Source: UMGS172 sp964424555 (GTDB lineage: Bacteria > Bacillota > Clostridia > Oscillospirales > Acutalibacteraceae). From it: a DNA stretch of 34,038 nucleotides. The translations under genes were made by a program, and so were the position numbers. The notes beneath the pieces are model-generated. The model made no database searches, had not been told where the DNA came from, and saw only the letters and a program-made list of their open reading frames with translations. Below, one piece after another: positions 1 to 8,091 of the stretch. The stretch is taken from the NCBI GenBank assembly GCA_964424555.1, contig CAYRIX010000022.1, positions 1 through 34,038 on the forward strand, given 5' to 3'. How positions within the stretch are numbered: position 1 is the first letter of the stretch; the number at the start of each line of letters is the position of its first letter.

Positions 1-41
1 TAACAGTACAAATTTGTAAAGCAAGGAGATTATTATATATT

Positions 42-584
42 ATGAAAGCAACAGGAATTGTACGTCGCATAGATGACCTGGGCAGGGTGGTTATTCCGAA
101 GGAGATTAGGAGGGTTCTCCGCATCAGGGATGGAGATCCGCTTGAGATCTACACGGCAGGTGACGGCGAGGTCATCTTCAAAAAATATTCACCCATCGGG
201 GAGCTGGCTCCCATCGCTGTACAGTATGCCGAGGCCATGATAAAGCACACCTCGTGTCCTGTTATCATTTGTGACCGTGACCACTGTGTGGCGGCGGCAG
301 GAATCACCCGACGTGAGGTGCTCGAACGCCGTATTTCGCAAGCCTTAGAGGAGCTCATTGAATCAAGAGCCTCCTTTTTCTACGGCATCACGTCAGGCGA
401 ATGTCCTAAAGCCTTAGAAGGCTTTGACCGCACTGCATCAGTAGTCGTTCCGATTTTAAGCGCAGGTGATATTACGGGTGCAGTGCTCATGCTGACTCCC
501 GAGGACGGTGCCCGTCCGACCGACACCGATGTGTCGCTTGCAAAGGTAGCGGCCTCTTTCTTAGGGAAGCAAATGGAAGAATAA
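42..584 (+). CDS. spoVT: Stage V sporulation protein T, AbrB/GAF regulator
   Basis: SpoVT is a DNA-binding regulator that adjusts forespore (sigma-G) gene expression late in sporulation. The first ~50 residues are an AbrB-type swapped-hairpin DNA-binding domain, opening MKATGIVRRIDDLGRVVIPK. Residues ~55-178 look like the GAF-like C-terminal domain of this family. The length of 180 aa matches the usual SpoVT (~178 aa). The ATG is preceded by AAGGAG at the right distance (bases 24-29). The gene stands alone, facing gatB across a shared terminator; its promoter lies outside or at the very start of the window. Plain AbrB/Abh proteins are about half this length, so the C-terminal domain settles the assignment. 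Confidence 0.95.
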   Translation: MKATGIVRRIDDLGRVVIPKEIRRVLRIRDGDPLEIYTAGDGEVIFKKYSPIGELAPIAVQYAEAMIKHTSCPVIICDRDHCVAAAGITRREVLERRISQALEELIESRASFFYGITSGECPKALEGFDRTASVVVPILSAGDITGAVLMLTPEDGARPTDTDVSLAKVAASFLGKQMEE

Positions 585-591
585 AGGTTAA

Positions 592-628
592 AAAAGTCCG
601 TCCTGCTTTGATTAGCAAGACGGACTTA
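592..628. terminator. Shared terminator between spoVT and gatB
   Basis: Inverted repeat AAGTCCGTC (594-602) with GACGGACTT (619-627), extended by TGC/GCA pairs inside. On the minus strand it is followed by a run of T, so it fits best as the end of the aspS-gatCAB operon. On the plus strand the tail ATCATTTTG is weaker but usable for spoVT. Confidence 0.8.
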
Positions 629-641
629 TCATTTTGTTTAC

Positions 642-2081
642 TTAAAGCTTATTGATAGCATCAATGAGCATCGTTCTAAGTGTTTGTGGGTCAACATTGC
701 CCTTCAATTGCTTCATGCACTTGCCAAACAAGGCCATCAGAGCCTTGTCCTTACCGCCCTTAAAGTCGGCAACGGCTTTTTCGTCGGAGGCTATGACCTC
801 GGCAATGACCTTGTCAACAAGACCTGTGTCATTGGACATAACAAGGTCGTTTTCCTCAGCATATTTTACGGGGTCAAGGTCGGTCTGTTCAAACATTGCA
901 TCAAGGATTTTCTTGGCATTGGCACGGCTGACCTTGCTTTCAAGCACAAGATTTATCAGCTTGCCCAAAACCTTGCCGTCCAGAGTCAGCATTTCGTAGC
1001 TTAAGCCCTTGGCATTAAGCACACGGGTGACCTCCGAAATGACCCAGTTGGCGGCCTCCTTTGCGTTGCCGCAGACCGACAAAGCATCCTCAAAGCACTC
1101 TGCAATGGCAATGCTCTCTGACAAACGGGTAGCATCATACTCGGAAAGACCCAATTCAATATATTTAGCCTTTTTGACCTCGGGGAACTCGGGCAAGGAT
1201 GCCTTAACAGAATCAAACCATTCATCGTCAATAACGACCGGCATAACATTTGGGTCGGGGAAATAGCGGTAGTCACCGGCCGTCTCCTTGGTACGCATTG
1301 CGTAGGATTTTCCCTTGATATCATCCCAACGGCGGGTCTCCTGACGAAGCTCCTCGGTGCCGTTTTCGATAGCATCGATATGACGTGCGGTCTCATATTC
1401 GATAGCACGCTTGATAGCCTCGACAGAGTTCATGTTCTTCATCTCGGCACGGACACCGAGCTTATCGCTGCCCTCGGGTCTGACTGACAGGTTAACGTCA
1501 CAGCGCATTGTGCCGTGTGCCATTTCACACTCAGCAACCTTAGCGTAACGGAGAAGGCTCTTTAGCCGTTCGAGATAAGCCTCGACCTCTTCTGCCGAAG
1601 ACAGATCAGGCTGGCTGACTATCTCGATTAGAGGCACGCTGGTACGATTGAAGTCAACATGGGTGGTGTCCTCACGGATGTCGTGAACCAGCTTACCAGC
1701 ATCCTCCTCCATGTGTATCTGTTTGATACGGATACCCTTTTTACCGTTCGGTGTATCGATCTCGACAAGACCGTTAACCGCAACGGGAGCAAACCACTGT
1801 GTGGTCTGATAAGCGGCAGGCAGGTCGGGGTAATAGTAGCTTTTCTTGTCAAAGGTTGTGACTCGGTTGATGTCGCAACCCAGCATCAAGCCTGCCTTCA
1901 TACCGTAATCAACAACTCGCTTGTTCACAACGGGCAACATACCGGGCATACCGCAGCAGGCAGGGCAGACGTGCTCGTTAGGGTCGGTTCCAAAGGAATG
2001 AGCCGAGCAGGAGCAGAATATTTTGGACTTGGTGGCAAGCTCAACATGTACTTCAAGTCCGATAACGGTCTCGTAATTCAT
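642..2081 (-). CDS. gatB: Asp-tRNA(Asn)/Glu-tRNA(Gln) amidotransferase subunit B
   Basis: GatB is the kinase and transamidase subunit that activates the side chain of Asp- or Glu-tRNA and joins it to ammonia. The protein opens MNYETVIGLEVHVELATKSK and has the family's Cys cluster (CSCSAHSFGTDPNEHVCPACCG), then the cradle domain, helical domain and C-terminal YqeY-like tail (GKCMKQLKGNVDPQTLRTML). The length is 479 aa, normal for GatB. I place the start at the ATG at 2081 because GGAGGG sits ~9 nt upstream; the longer open frame to 2162 runs inside gatA and has no homology. It starts 1 nt after the gatA stop, last in the operon aspS-gatC-gatA-gatB. Nothing in GatB looks damaged, in contrast to its partner GatA. 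Confidence 0.95.
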   Translation of the reverse strand: MNYETVIGLEVHVELATKSKIFCSCSAHSFGTDPNEHVCPACCGMPGMLPVVNKRVVDYGMKAGLMLGCDINRVTTFDKKSYYYPDLPAAYQTTQWFAPVAVNGLVEIDTPNGKKGIRIKQIHMEEDAGKLVHDIREDTTHVDFNRTSVPLIEIVSQPDLSSAEEVEAYLERLKSLLRYAKVAECEMAHGTMRCDVNLSVRPEGSDKLGVRAEMKNMNSVEAIKRAIEYETARHIDAIENGTEELRQETRRWDDIKGKSYAMRTKETAGDYRYFPDPNVMPVVIDDEWFDSVKASLPEFPEVKKAKYIELGLSEYDATRLSESIAIAECFEDALSVCGNAKEAANWVISEVTRVLNAKGLSYEMLTLDGKVLGKLINLVLESKVSRANAKKILDAMFEQTDLDPVKYAEENDLVMSNDTGLVDKVIAEVIASDEKAVADFKGGKDKALMALFGKCMKQLKGNVDPQTLRTMLIDAINKL

Positions 2082-2082
2082 A

Positions 2083-3264
2083 TTATTTGCCCTCCTTTTC
2101 CAGTTTTTCGGCAAGGGTGAACAAAGCGTTCTCCGAGAAGGCCTTGCCGACCAGCTGAACACCGCCCGATACTACAGCAGGCAGACCTGTTACAGATGCA
2201 GGAGCGGTGTAGAAGTTCTCATTGAATGCCATATATTTATTGCTTCTAACGACATCCTCGGTGTAAACCATCTTGGAGCAGGCAGGCATCAGCACAGCAT
2301 CAAACTCGCCGAAGAGCTTATTGAACTCCTCAACGATAACACGGCGTGTGCGTAAGGATTTGTCATAAACCTTCATATAATTATCGGTCGAGAGTGTTTC
2401 CGAACCAAACAAAATAGCGGTCTTCAAAAGCTCACCGAAGCCTTCCGTACGGCTGTTCATATAAAGCTCATCGAGGTTTGTAAAATTCGGGGTACGGTAG
2501 CCGTATTTCACACCGTCATAACGGGAAACGTTGTTGCACAATTCGGCGCACATCAAAATGTTCCATGCAACCTTTGCGGCGGCGATAACGCTGTTTTCAA
2601 CCTCAACCACCTCGATCCCGTCAGCCTTCAAAACGGCAACGGCAGAGTCGATCTTGGCCTTTACATCAGCGTCAACGCTAACCAGCATATCGGTCAGCAC
2701 TGCAACCTTTTTGGGTGCTGTCGTATCGGTTACATACATATTTTCAGGCAAACTTGTACCGTCCTTATCGTCGTGACCTACAACGGCTGTCAAAGCCTCT
2801 CTTACTTCGGCAACACTCTTTGCCATAAGGCTTACGGTTTCACCCGAACAGGCGACGGGAACGGTGCCGTAACGGGAAACGGTACCGTAGGTGGGTTTAA
2901 CACTGACAAGTCCTGTTTGTGCGGCGGCACGGCGGCATGAGCCGTTTACATCAAGGCAAAGGGCAACATCGGCCTCGTTTGCTAAAACTATCTCAGCGGC
3001 GGCATTTTTGATGACACCGTCCGAAACGCAAGCACCGTTAAATGCGGTCTCGCCCAGCAGGTCAAAGCCAAACTCACCGACCCTTGCCTTACCGACAAGA
3101 CCGTAGCCCTTTTTCTCAAGACGCACCAAAGCCTCGCTTGAGAAAAGGCTTTTAAAGCCTTCAAGCATTTTAGAGCCTGCGGTGGTTATGATACCTTCAG
3201 TGAGTATCATATCATCGGCAATAACCTTTTTAGCGGCGGAGCAATCAAGCTTTACGTTATACAT
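2083..3264 (-). CDS. gatA: Degenerate GatA-like amidase subunit
   Basis: This sits in the gatA position of a gatC-gatA-gatB operon and is recognisably amidase-signature family: VKPTYGTVSRYG (~res 121-132), the Arg-rich helix TRRVIVEEF, and a GLPAV...GVQLVGKAFSE C-terminus. Normal GatA releases ammonia from glutamine with a Lys / cis-Ser / Ser triad. This protein has only 393 aa instead of ~480-490. The ~60-residue N-terminal part is missing. The catalytic Lys of the KDNIxTxG motif aligns with Asp17 (DDMILTEG). The Gly/Ser-rich GGSSGGS loop holding the cis-Ser is absent (residues ~83-90 read GVIKNAAA). Only the nucleophile-like Ser109 in DVNGSCRR remains. The frame is intact, with a good ribosome site (AAGGAGGCG), so this is not a sequencing break. 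It may be a structural subunit or use another ammonia source. The alignment is by eye. Confidence 0.8.
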   Translation of the reverse strand: MYNVKLDCSAAKKVIADDMILTEGIITTAGSKMLEGFKSLFSSEALVRLEKKGYGLVGKARVGEFGFDLLGETAFNGACVSDGVIKNAAAEIVLANEADVALCLDVNGSCRRAAAQTGLVSVKPTYGTVSRYGTVPVACSGETVSLMAKSVAEVREALTAVVGHDDKDGTSLPENMYVTDTTAPKKVAVLTDMLVSVDADVKAKIDSAVAVLKADGIEVVEVENSVIAAAKVAWNILMCAELCNNVSRYDGVKYGYRTPNFTNLDELYMNSRTEGFGELLKTAILFGSETLSTDNYMKVYDKSLRTRRVIVEEFNKLFGEFDAVLMPACSKMVYTEDVVRSNKYMAFNENFYTAPASVTGLPAVVSGGVQLVGKAFSENALFTLAEKLEKEGK

Positions 3265-3277
3265 ATCTTCCGCCTCC

Positions 3278-3559
3278 TTATTCCATCACCTTGGGTACGC
3301 ACCAATAACCCTCGTCGGTCTCGGGTGCGCCCAGTTGCAGGTCTTCACGTTCAAACCTTTTAACAACAACGTCCTCACGAACAACGGTGTCGATCGGCAT
3401 GACGTGAACCATTCTTTCAATATTTGCAGTATCAATAGCCTCTAAAACCTTGTGTTCGGCCTCACGTGCGGCAAAAAAGGACAAAACATTTTCCTTTTCC
3501 GTCTCGGTCAGCTTGAGCTGGTTGAGTAGCTCCAATCTGCGTAAAATTTCTCTATCCAT
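3278..3559 (-). CDS. gatC: Asp-tRNA(Asn)/Glu-tRNA(Gln) amidotransferase subunit C
   Basis: GatC is the small belt-like subunit that holds GatA to GatB. The 93-aa protein has the family layout: an N-terminal helical part (LELLNQLKLTETEKENVLSFF), a middle segment with HVMPIDTVVRED that matches the family's HVxPlxNVlReD, and the end GYWCVPKVME, matching the usual DGYFxVPxVxE. The ATG at 3559 is preceded by AAGGAG at ~9 nt. It lies 28 nt after aspS and 13 nt before gatA, so it is cotranscribed with both. GatC is conserved even though its GatA partner is degenerate. Confidence 0.9.
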   Translation of the reverse strand: MDREILRRLELLNQLKLTETEKENVLSFFAAREAEHKVLEAIDTANIERMVHVMPIDTVVREDVVVKRFEREDLQLGAPETDEGYWCVPKVME

Positions 3560-3587
3560 ACAAAGGACTCCTTTTTTCGGATGAAAA

Positions 3588-5363
3588 TCAGTCTCTAACC
3601 TTGATGTGGACCTCTCTGAGCTGCATCTCGGTTACGTCACCGGGTGCGCCCATCATAAGATCCTGTGCATTACCGTTAAGCGGGAATGCGATAACGTCAC
3701 GGATGGTCTCCTCCTCGGCGATAAGCATGATCATACGGTCAACACCGGGGGCCATACCTGCGTGCGGAGGTGCACCGTAGTTGAATGCGGTGTACAAAGC
3801 ACCAAACTTCTGCTTAACATCCTCCTCGCCGTAGCCTGCGATCTCAAATGCCTTTTTCATTATCTCGGGGTTGTGGTTACGCACAGCGCCCGAGGACAAC
3901 TCAACACCGTTGCAAACAATGTCATACTGATAAGCAAAGATCTCAAGAGGATCTTTGTTAAGCAGAGCATCCATACCGCCCTGAGGCATTGAGAACGGGT
4001 TGTGGGTAAAGTCGATCTTGCCGGTCTCCTCGTTCAACTCGTACATCGGGAAGTCGACGATAAAGCAGAACTCAAACGAATCCTTCTTGATAAGTCCAAG
4101 CTCGTTGGCGATCCATGTTCTCATCTCGCCCGAAAGCTTGTCGATGACCGACTTGGAATCACTGATGAAGAACAGCGATTCGCCTTCCTTGATGCCGACA
4201 AGCTCGGTCAGCTCGGCCTTCTGCTCCTCGGTCAAAAATTTTGCGATAGGTCCTTTATACTCGCCATCCTCAAGGGTGATATAGCCGATACCAAACTTCA
4301 TACCAATGCTTCTTGAATAAGCATCGATAGCCTTTTCAAAGGCCTTTTTGCCGTCACCGTCGCCGTCCTTTTTGACAAGGTAGTTGGCAACGATACCACG
4401 AACCAGCTTGTTCTTGAACGGAACGGTTCTTCCGTTGATGGTCAAGAACTCGTTTTTAGCGAAGAAATCGGTCAGATCCTGAATGATAAGGGGGTTGCGA
4501 AGGTCAGGCTTATCGGTACCGTATTTCAACATCGACTCGGCGAAGGTAATGCGCTTGAAGGGTGCCTCGGAAACTTTTTTATCCGAAAACTCCTTAAAGG
4601 TGTTGGAAATAACGGTTTCGGCAACCGAGAAAACATCCTCCTGAGTTGCAAAAGCCATCTCAAAGTCAAGCTGATAAAACTCACCGGGTGAACGGTCCTG
4701 ACGTGCGTCCTCGTCTCTGAAGCAGGGTGCAATCTGGAAATAACGGTCAAAGCCCGAGGTCATCAATAACTGCTTGAACTGCTGAGGTGCCTGCGGCAGA
4801 GCATAGAACTTACCCTTGTGCTTACGGCTGGGAACAAGATAGTCACGTGCACCTTCGGGAGAAGATGCGGTCAAAATGGGGGTCTGTATCTCCATAAAGC
4901 CGAGGTCCTCCATCTGGCGGCGGAGGTATGACAATACTTTAGAACGCAGAACGATATTATTGTGGATCTTGGGGTTACGAAGGTCGAGATAGCGGTGCTT
5001 TAAGCGGACATCCTCTCTTGTTTCGTGGGATGCATCGATCTCAAAGGGGAGATTGTTGTTGCAAGGGCCAAGCACCTCGATTTTTTCGGCCTTTACTTCA
5101 ATAAGACCTGTGGCAAGCTTCGGGTTGACGGTCTCCTCATCACGCTTGGTGACGGTGCCCTCGACCGAAATAACAGTCTCTTTGGGCATGCCCTGAATCA
5201 TCTTGTCGTCAGAGACAACGATCTGGGTCACACCGTAGTGGTCGCGCAGATCAACGAAAAGCACGCCGCCGTGGTCACGAACGGTCTGAAGCCAGCCTGT
5301 CAGGGTAACCTGCTGACCGATATGCTCAATACCAAGCTCATTACAGTTGTGTGTTCTTAACAT
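3588..5363 (-). CDS. aspS: Aspartyl-tRNA synthetase, bacterial type
   Basis: This class II synthetase charges tRNA with aspartate. In order it has an N-terminal OB anticodon-binding domain (res 1-~105), the class II catalytic core with motif 2 FRDED (CFRDEDARQDRSPGEFYQLD), the bacterial GAD insertion (~res 290-410), and motif 3 GMAPGVDRMIMLI. Its 591 aa is normal for the bacterial type. The start at 5363 follows GGAGGG; the upstream in-frame ATG at 5378 overlaps that site and is rejected. His31 in RDHGG is the residue linked to non-discriminating AspRS (discriminating enzymes usually have Leu, RDLGG). The second known determinant, a Gly near residue 83, is not present here, where Glu is found. 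First gene of the operon with gatCAB, under a T-box with an AAC specifier, so it probably makes Asp-tRNA(Asn). Confidence 0.95.
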   Translation of the reverse strand: MLRTHNCNELGIEHIGQQVTLTGWLQTVRDHGGVLFVDLRDHYGVTQIVVSDDKMIQGMPKETVISVEGTVTKRDEETVNPKLATGLIEVKAEKIEVLGPCNNNLPFEIDASHETREDVRLKHRYLDLRNPKIHNNIVLRSKVLSYLRRQMEDLGFMEIQTPILTASSPEGARDYLVPSRKHKGKFYALPQAPQQFKQLLMTSGFDRYFQIAPCFRDEDARQDRSPGEFYQLDFEMAFATQEDVFSVAETVISNTFKEFSDKKVSEAPFKRITFAESMLKYGTDKPDLRNPLIIQDLTDFFAKNEFLTINGRTVPFKNKLVRGIVANYLVKKDGDGDGKKAFEKAIDAYSRSIGMKFGIGYITLEDGEYKGPIAKFLTEEQKAELTELVGIKEGESLFFISDSKSVIDKLSGEMRTWIANELGLIKKDSFEFCFIVDFPMYELNEETGKIDFTHNPFSMPQGGMDALLNKDPLEIFAYQYDIVCNGVELSSGAVRNHNPEIMKKAFEIAGYGEEDVKQKFGALYTAFNYGAPPHAGMAPGVDRMIMLIAEEETIRDVIAFPLNGNAQDLMMGAPGDVTEMQLREVHIKVRD

Positions 5364-5425
5364 ATAAACACCCTCCAAATACTATCAATATATTATGCTA
5401 AAAATTACTTGATTTATTAGGGGCA

Positions 5426-5466
5426 AAAAACAAAAAGCCTTTCGTCCCTTAAATGGGACGAAAGGC
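5426..5466 (-). terminator. T-box attenuator terminator (aspS leader)
   Basis: GCCTTTCGTCCC pairs perfectly with GGGACGAAAGGC around a 6-nt loop (5437-5466), followed on the minus strand by TTTTTGTTTTTT. The left arm would be captured by the T-box antiterminator when uncharged tRNA binds. Confidence 0.9.
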
Positions 5467-5680
5467 AATGCTTCCGCGATACCACCCAAATTGACCGAAA
5501 ACGGTCCACTCGATTACATCTTGACGTGATGAACGGCGGTTCTACTCACCCAAAGGGTTTTCTTCCGCAGGCTCGGGAGTGTTTTTCACTAAAGCTCCTT
5601 ATCGGCTCACACCAACCGCCGACTCTCTGTAAGGTTGACCTTTGCTACTCGTTCCGTCATAGCCTTTAAAACTATTTTTG
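5426..5680 (-). promoter_or_regulatory. T-box leader with Asn (AAC) specifier, upstream of aspS-gatCAB
   Basis: The leader carries the conserved T-box sequence TGGGTGGTATCGCG (5475-5488, minus strand). Stem I includes GAACGAGTAG, a distal AGAGAG and a GGTTGGTGTGAGCC element. It ends in a terminator of 12 perfect pairs. The specifier loop reads GAAAAACACTCCCGAG. Aligned to the other T-box in this window, the specifier triplet is AAC at 5581-5583, an Asn codon. Uncharged tRNA(Asn) would therefore turn on aspS-gatCAB. A T-box over an AspRS/GatCAB operon is known from Clostridium acetobutylicum, which supports this reading. Confidence 0.9.
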
Positions 5681-5687
5681 CGCCAAC

Positions 5688-5716
5688 ATTATACCACCAA
5701 AATACCGGATTGTCAA
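5688..5716 (-). promoter_or_regulatory. Consensus sigma-A promoter for aspS-gatCAB
   Basis: On the minus strand, TTGACA (5711-5716) and TATAAT (5688-5693) are separated by exactly 17 nt, both perfect consensus boxes. Transcription would begin about 5681, just ahead of the T-box. Confidence 0.85.
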
Positions 5717-5749
5717 TATTTTGTGAAAAATTTTTACCGTTACCCTCTT

Positions 5750-6409
5750 TTAAAAGCTGCACAGCAGCATATATTTTTCTCTGATAAATCTTAAAAACCC
5801 CACATTTCCTCCGATGAGGCTGAAGGAAGAACCCTTTTTCACATAATTTTCGATCTTTAATGCAGGATTCTTTTTCTGCCACTTGGCGCAGTATTTTTTC
5901 GGGTCGCTTGATACATATGCTCTAAAGGTGTTATCCTCACGGATACAGTATCTTAGCTCTACGGGACGGTCGGATGTGGCGTATTCAAGTCTTATTTCAT
6001 GAACGTGAACGCCGAAGCAGCAGGATGCGTCGACCGAGATGTTTTTGACAATTATGTTTTTCTGATTTTGAAGCCAGAGATTGGCTTCGCTTACGGTACG
6101 GAATGCACAGTAGTAGGTTCTGCAGCCGTTAAGCTTATTGGTTGCAATGTCAACGGCTTCTGCAATGGCGTCCATTGTACAAAGGGTGCTTTCTTGGGGG
6201 CTGAAAATAGAAATGCCGTATTTTACTTCGGTCTGCCTTAATGCGTTAAAGAACTCGTTTCCATAATAATTTACATCACCCATTGTGCGCTTGGCAGTGG
6301 TATACTTGTCAGCTGCTCTTATTACCAAAGCCTTGTCATTGGGCTCAAGCTGTTTTAAGCAGATCTTTAAAAACTCTCTTGTTGTGTTGGCTGTCTGTAA
6401 ATTTAACAT
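5750..6409 (-). CDS. Hypothetical protein, 219 aa
   Basis: I do not recognise this protein. It opens MLNLQTANTTREFLKICLKQ after a strong AAGGAG ribosome site. The first ~60 residues look helical, with charged and basic clusters (DKYTTAKRTMGDVNYYGNEF). A second part (~res 60-150) is mixed alpha/beta, with four Cys (CRTYYC and SCC). The C-terminal ~60 residues are basic and aromatic (CAKWQKKNPALKIENYVKK). There is no signal peptide, membrane segment or known catalytic motif. It lies alone between the aspS promoter and the purine permease, on the same strand as both; the 128-nt gap to the permease stop makes an operon uncertain. Its base composition is like its neighbours, so there is no sign of recent transfer. 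Confidence 0.7.
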   Translation of the reverse strand: MLNLQTANTTREFLKICLKQLEPNDKALVIRAADKYTTAKRTMGDVNYYGNEFFNALRQTEVKYGISIFSPQESTLCTMDAIAEAVDIATNKLNGCRTYYCAFRTVSEANLWLQNQKNIIVKNISVDASCCFGVHVHEIRLEYATSDRPVELRYCIREDNTFRAYVSSDPKKYCAKWQKKNPALKIENYVKKGSSFSLIGGNVGFLRFIREKYMLLCSF

Positions 6410-6537
6410 AGCGACATCTCCTTAAAAGCAATGTATTTTTATTCCGTACATCCATTAAGGGGAATCGGTTTTGGATTTGGTTTTATGAATTTGAAATTTT
6501 TTAAAATACAAAGCGCAAGCTCGGTGAAAGGCATTTA

Positions 6538-7947
6538 TCAATGCGTCAAAAGAAGCATTGCAATGAACAGACCTGCAATGACCCAAGAGCTGCCCTTTAT
6601 CTTTTTGATATCGCCGCAGAATACACTGATGACGACGTAAGAAATGAGCCCAAAGGCGATACCGTAGGAGATATTGTAGGTGAACGGCATTATACTAAGC
6701 GTTAAAAATGCAGGAACGGCTATTTTGTAGTTGCTCCAATCAATATTCTTAATGGAAGCCATCATCAAAAGGCCGACATAGATGAGCGCCGCCGCAGTAG
6801 CACAGGAGGGCACAAGCTGTGCGATGGGGCTTAAGAACATAGCAATGAAAAAGAATCCGCCGCAAAATACCGAGGTGAGGCCTGTACGGCCGCCTGCCGC
6901 AACACCTGCATTGACCTCGCTGAAGGTGGTGACGGTAGAGGTTCCGCAGATGGCGCCTGCCGTGGTGGCAATAGCGTCGGACAGCATACCCTTGTTCATG
7001 TTGAGCGGCTCGCCGTGTTCGTCAAGCAGATCGGCACGCTCACAAGCGGCATAAAGAGTGCCTAAGGTATCGAACATATCGACCATACAGAAAGCCAGCG
7101 CCGTTGTCACAATGGTGAGTACAAGATTGGCACTGCCGTGGGTAGCCGTGTAAGCCGAAAAATCAAATCCATCGGTAAACACCTTGCCGAGCGACTGAGA
7201 GCCGAAATCCTTAAATGCTTGAACAGGACTGATGAACTCGATGTTGAGGTTAGCGTAAAAACCGTCGACCGTGAGGCCTAAAAGGTAGTACAAAGCCATG
7301 CCGCCGACGATACCGATAAGCACTGCGCCACGCATCCTTTTATGAGACATAATAGCAATGGCAAGCAATGTGCATATTGTAACGACCATCGGCATGATGT
7401 CGCCCCAGCTCTGTGTCAGCAGGTTGAACGAGGCAAGGTCAACGGCGGTCGACTCATCGGGCACAACAAGTCCTGCATTCTGAAGACCCAAAAGTGCAAT
7501 AAACAGACCTATACCCGACGGAATAGCGACCCTGACCGCAGTGGGCAGAGCGTCAAAAATCTTTTTGCGAAGTCCCGTAACAGTAAGGAAGATGAACACA
7601 AGGCCTTCGATAAGGATGAGCACCAAAGCATTAGCGTAGGACAGTCCAAAGCCGATGCAAACGGTATAAACGAAAAATGCATTAAGTCCCATGCCGCTGG
7701 CCTGAGCCAAGGGCAGGTTGGACAAAAGTCCTGCTAAAACGGTGCCGAGTACAGCCGAAATGGCCGTTGCTATGTAGATGGCGCCATATGACACACCCAA
7801 AGGATTCGATCCGTCGGAAAAAGGATCGGCAAACATATTAGCGTTGACCATCAGTATGTAGACCATTGCGAAAAAGGTGGTCATACCCGCAATAAATTCT
7901 GTTTTAACGCTTGTTTTACGTTCTTTAAGTTTAAACAGCCGTTCCAT
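6538..7947 (-). CDS. NCS2 family purine permease (AzgA/PbuG type)
   Basis: This is an integral membrane proton symporter for nucleobases such as guanine and hypoxanthine. It starts MERLFKLKERKTSVKTEFIAG, followed by TTFFAMVYILMVNANMFAD, the typical opening of the AzgA subgroup. It then has about 12-14 hydrophobic segments, with VDMFDTLGTLYA (substrate-site helix) and GTSTVTTFSEVNAGVAAGGRTGL, both family signatures. The length of 469 aa is usual. The ATG at 7947 follows a purine-rich GAGGGAG. No purine riboswitch was found in the 100 nt upstream, although many relatives in Firmicutes have one. It lies not far from the GMP synthase gene, consistent with purine salvage, but is separated from it by two unrelated genes and a terminator. 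Confidence 0.9.
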   Translation of the reverse strand: MERLFKLKERKTSVKTEFIAGMTTFFAMVYILMVNANMFADPFSDGSNPLGVSYGAIYIATAISAVLGTVLAGLLSNLPLAQASGMGLNAFFVYTVCIGFGLSYANALVLILIEGLVFIFLTVTGLRKKIFDALPTAVRVAIPSGIGLFIALLGLQNAGLVVPDESTAVDLASFNLLTQSWGDIMPMVVTICTLLAIAIMSHKRMRGAVLIGIVGGMALYYLLGLTVDGFYANLNIEFISPVQAFKDFGSQSLGKVFTDGFDFSAYTATHGSANLVLTIVTTALAFCMVDMFDTLGTLYAACERADLLDEHGEPLNMNKGMLSDAIATTAGAICGTSTVTTFSEVNAGVAAGGRTGLTSVFCGGFFFIAMFLSPIAQLVPSCATAAALIYVGLLMMASIKNIDWSNYKIAVPAFLTLSIMPFTYNISYGIAFGLISYVVISVFCGDIKKIKGSSWVIAGLFIAMLLLTH

Positions 7948-8040
7948 CCCAAAACTCCCTCAAATCACAAATTATGATTAAACATTATAACACAATTTTT
8001 ACAAATTTCCACATTTTTCTCAAAAGAAATCGTATTTGGT

Positions 8041-8080
8041 TTAACACAAAAACAACGGCAGGGGCTGAACCCCTGCCGTT
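8041..8080 (-). terminator. Terminator after the DUF4097 gene
   Basis: Perfect 11-bp stem AACGGCAGGGG (8054-8064) with CCCCTGCCGTT (8070-8080), loop of five. On the minus strand it is followed by GTTTTTGTGTTAA. It closes the XRE-DUF4097 pair and isolates the permease gene. Confidence 0.9.
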
Positions 8081-8091
8081 GAAATCATTTA

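Noticed and set aside
5607..5882. A 91-codon frame on the minus strand at the end of the hypothetical gene
   Set aside because: It runs across the aspS promoter and T-box leader, which have clear functional signals, and has no homology.
7948..8040. Purine riboswitch ahead of the NCS2 permease
   Set aside because: I looked for the conserved purine-riboswitch core in the leader and could not find it; the stretch is plain AT-rich sequence.
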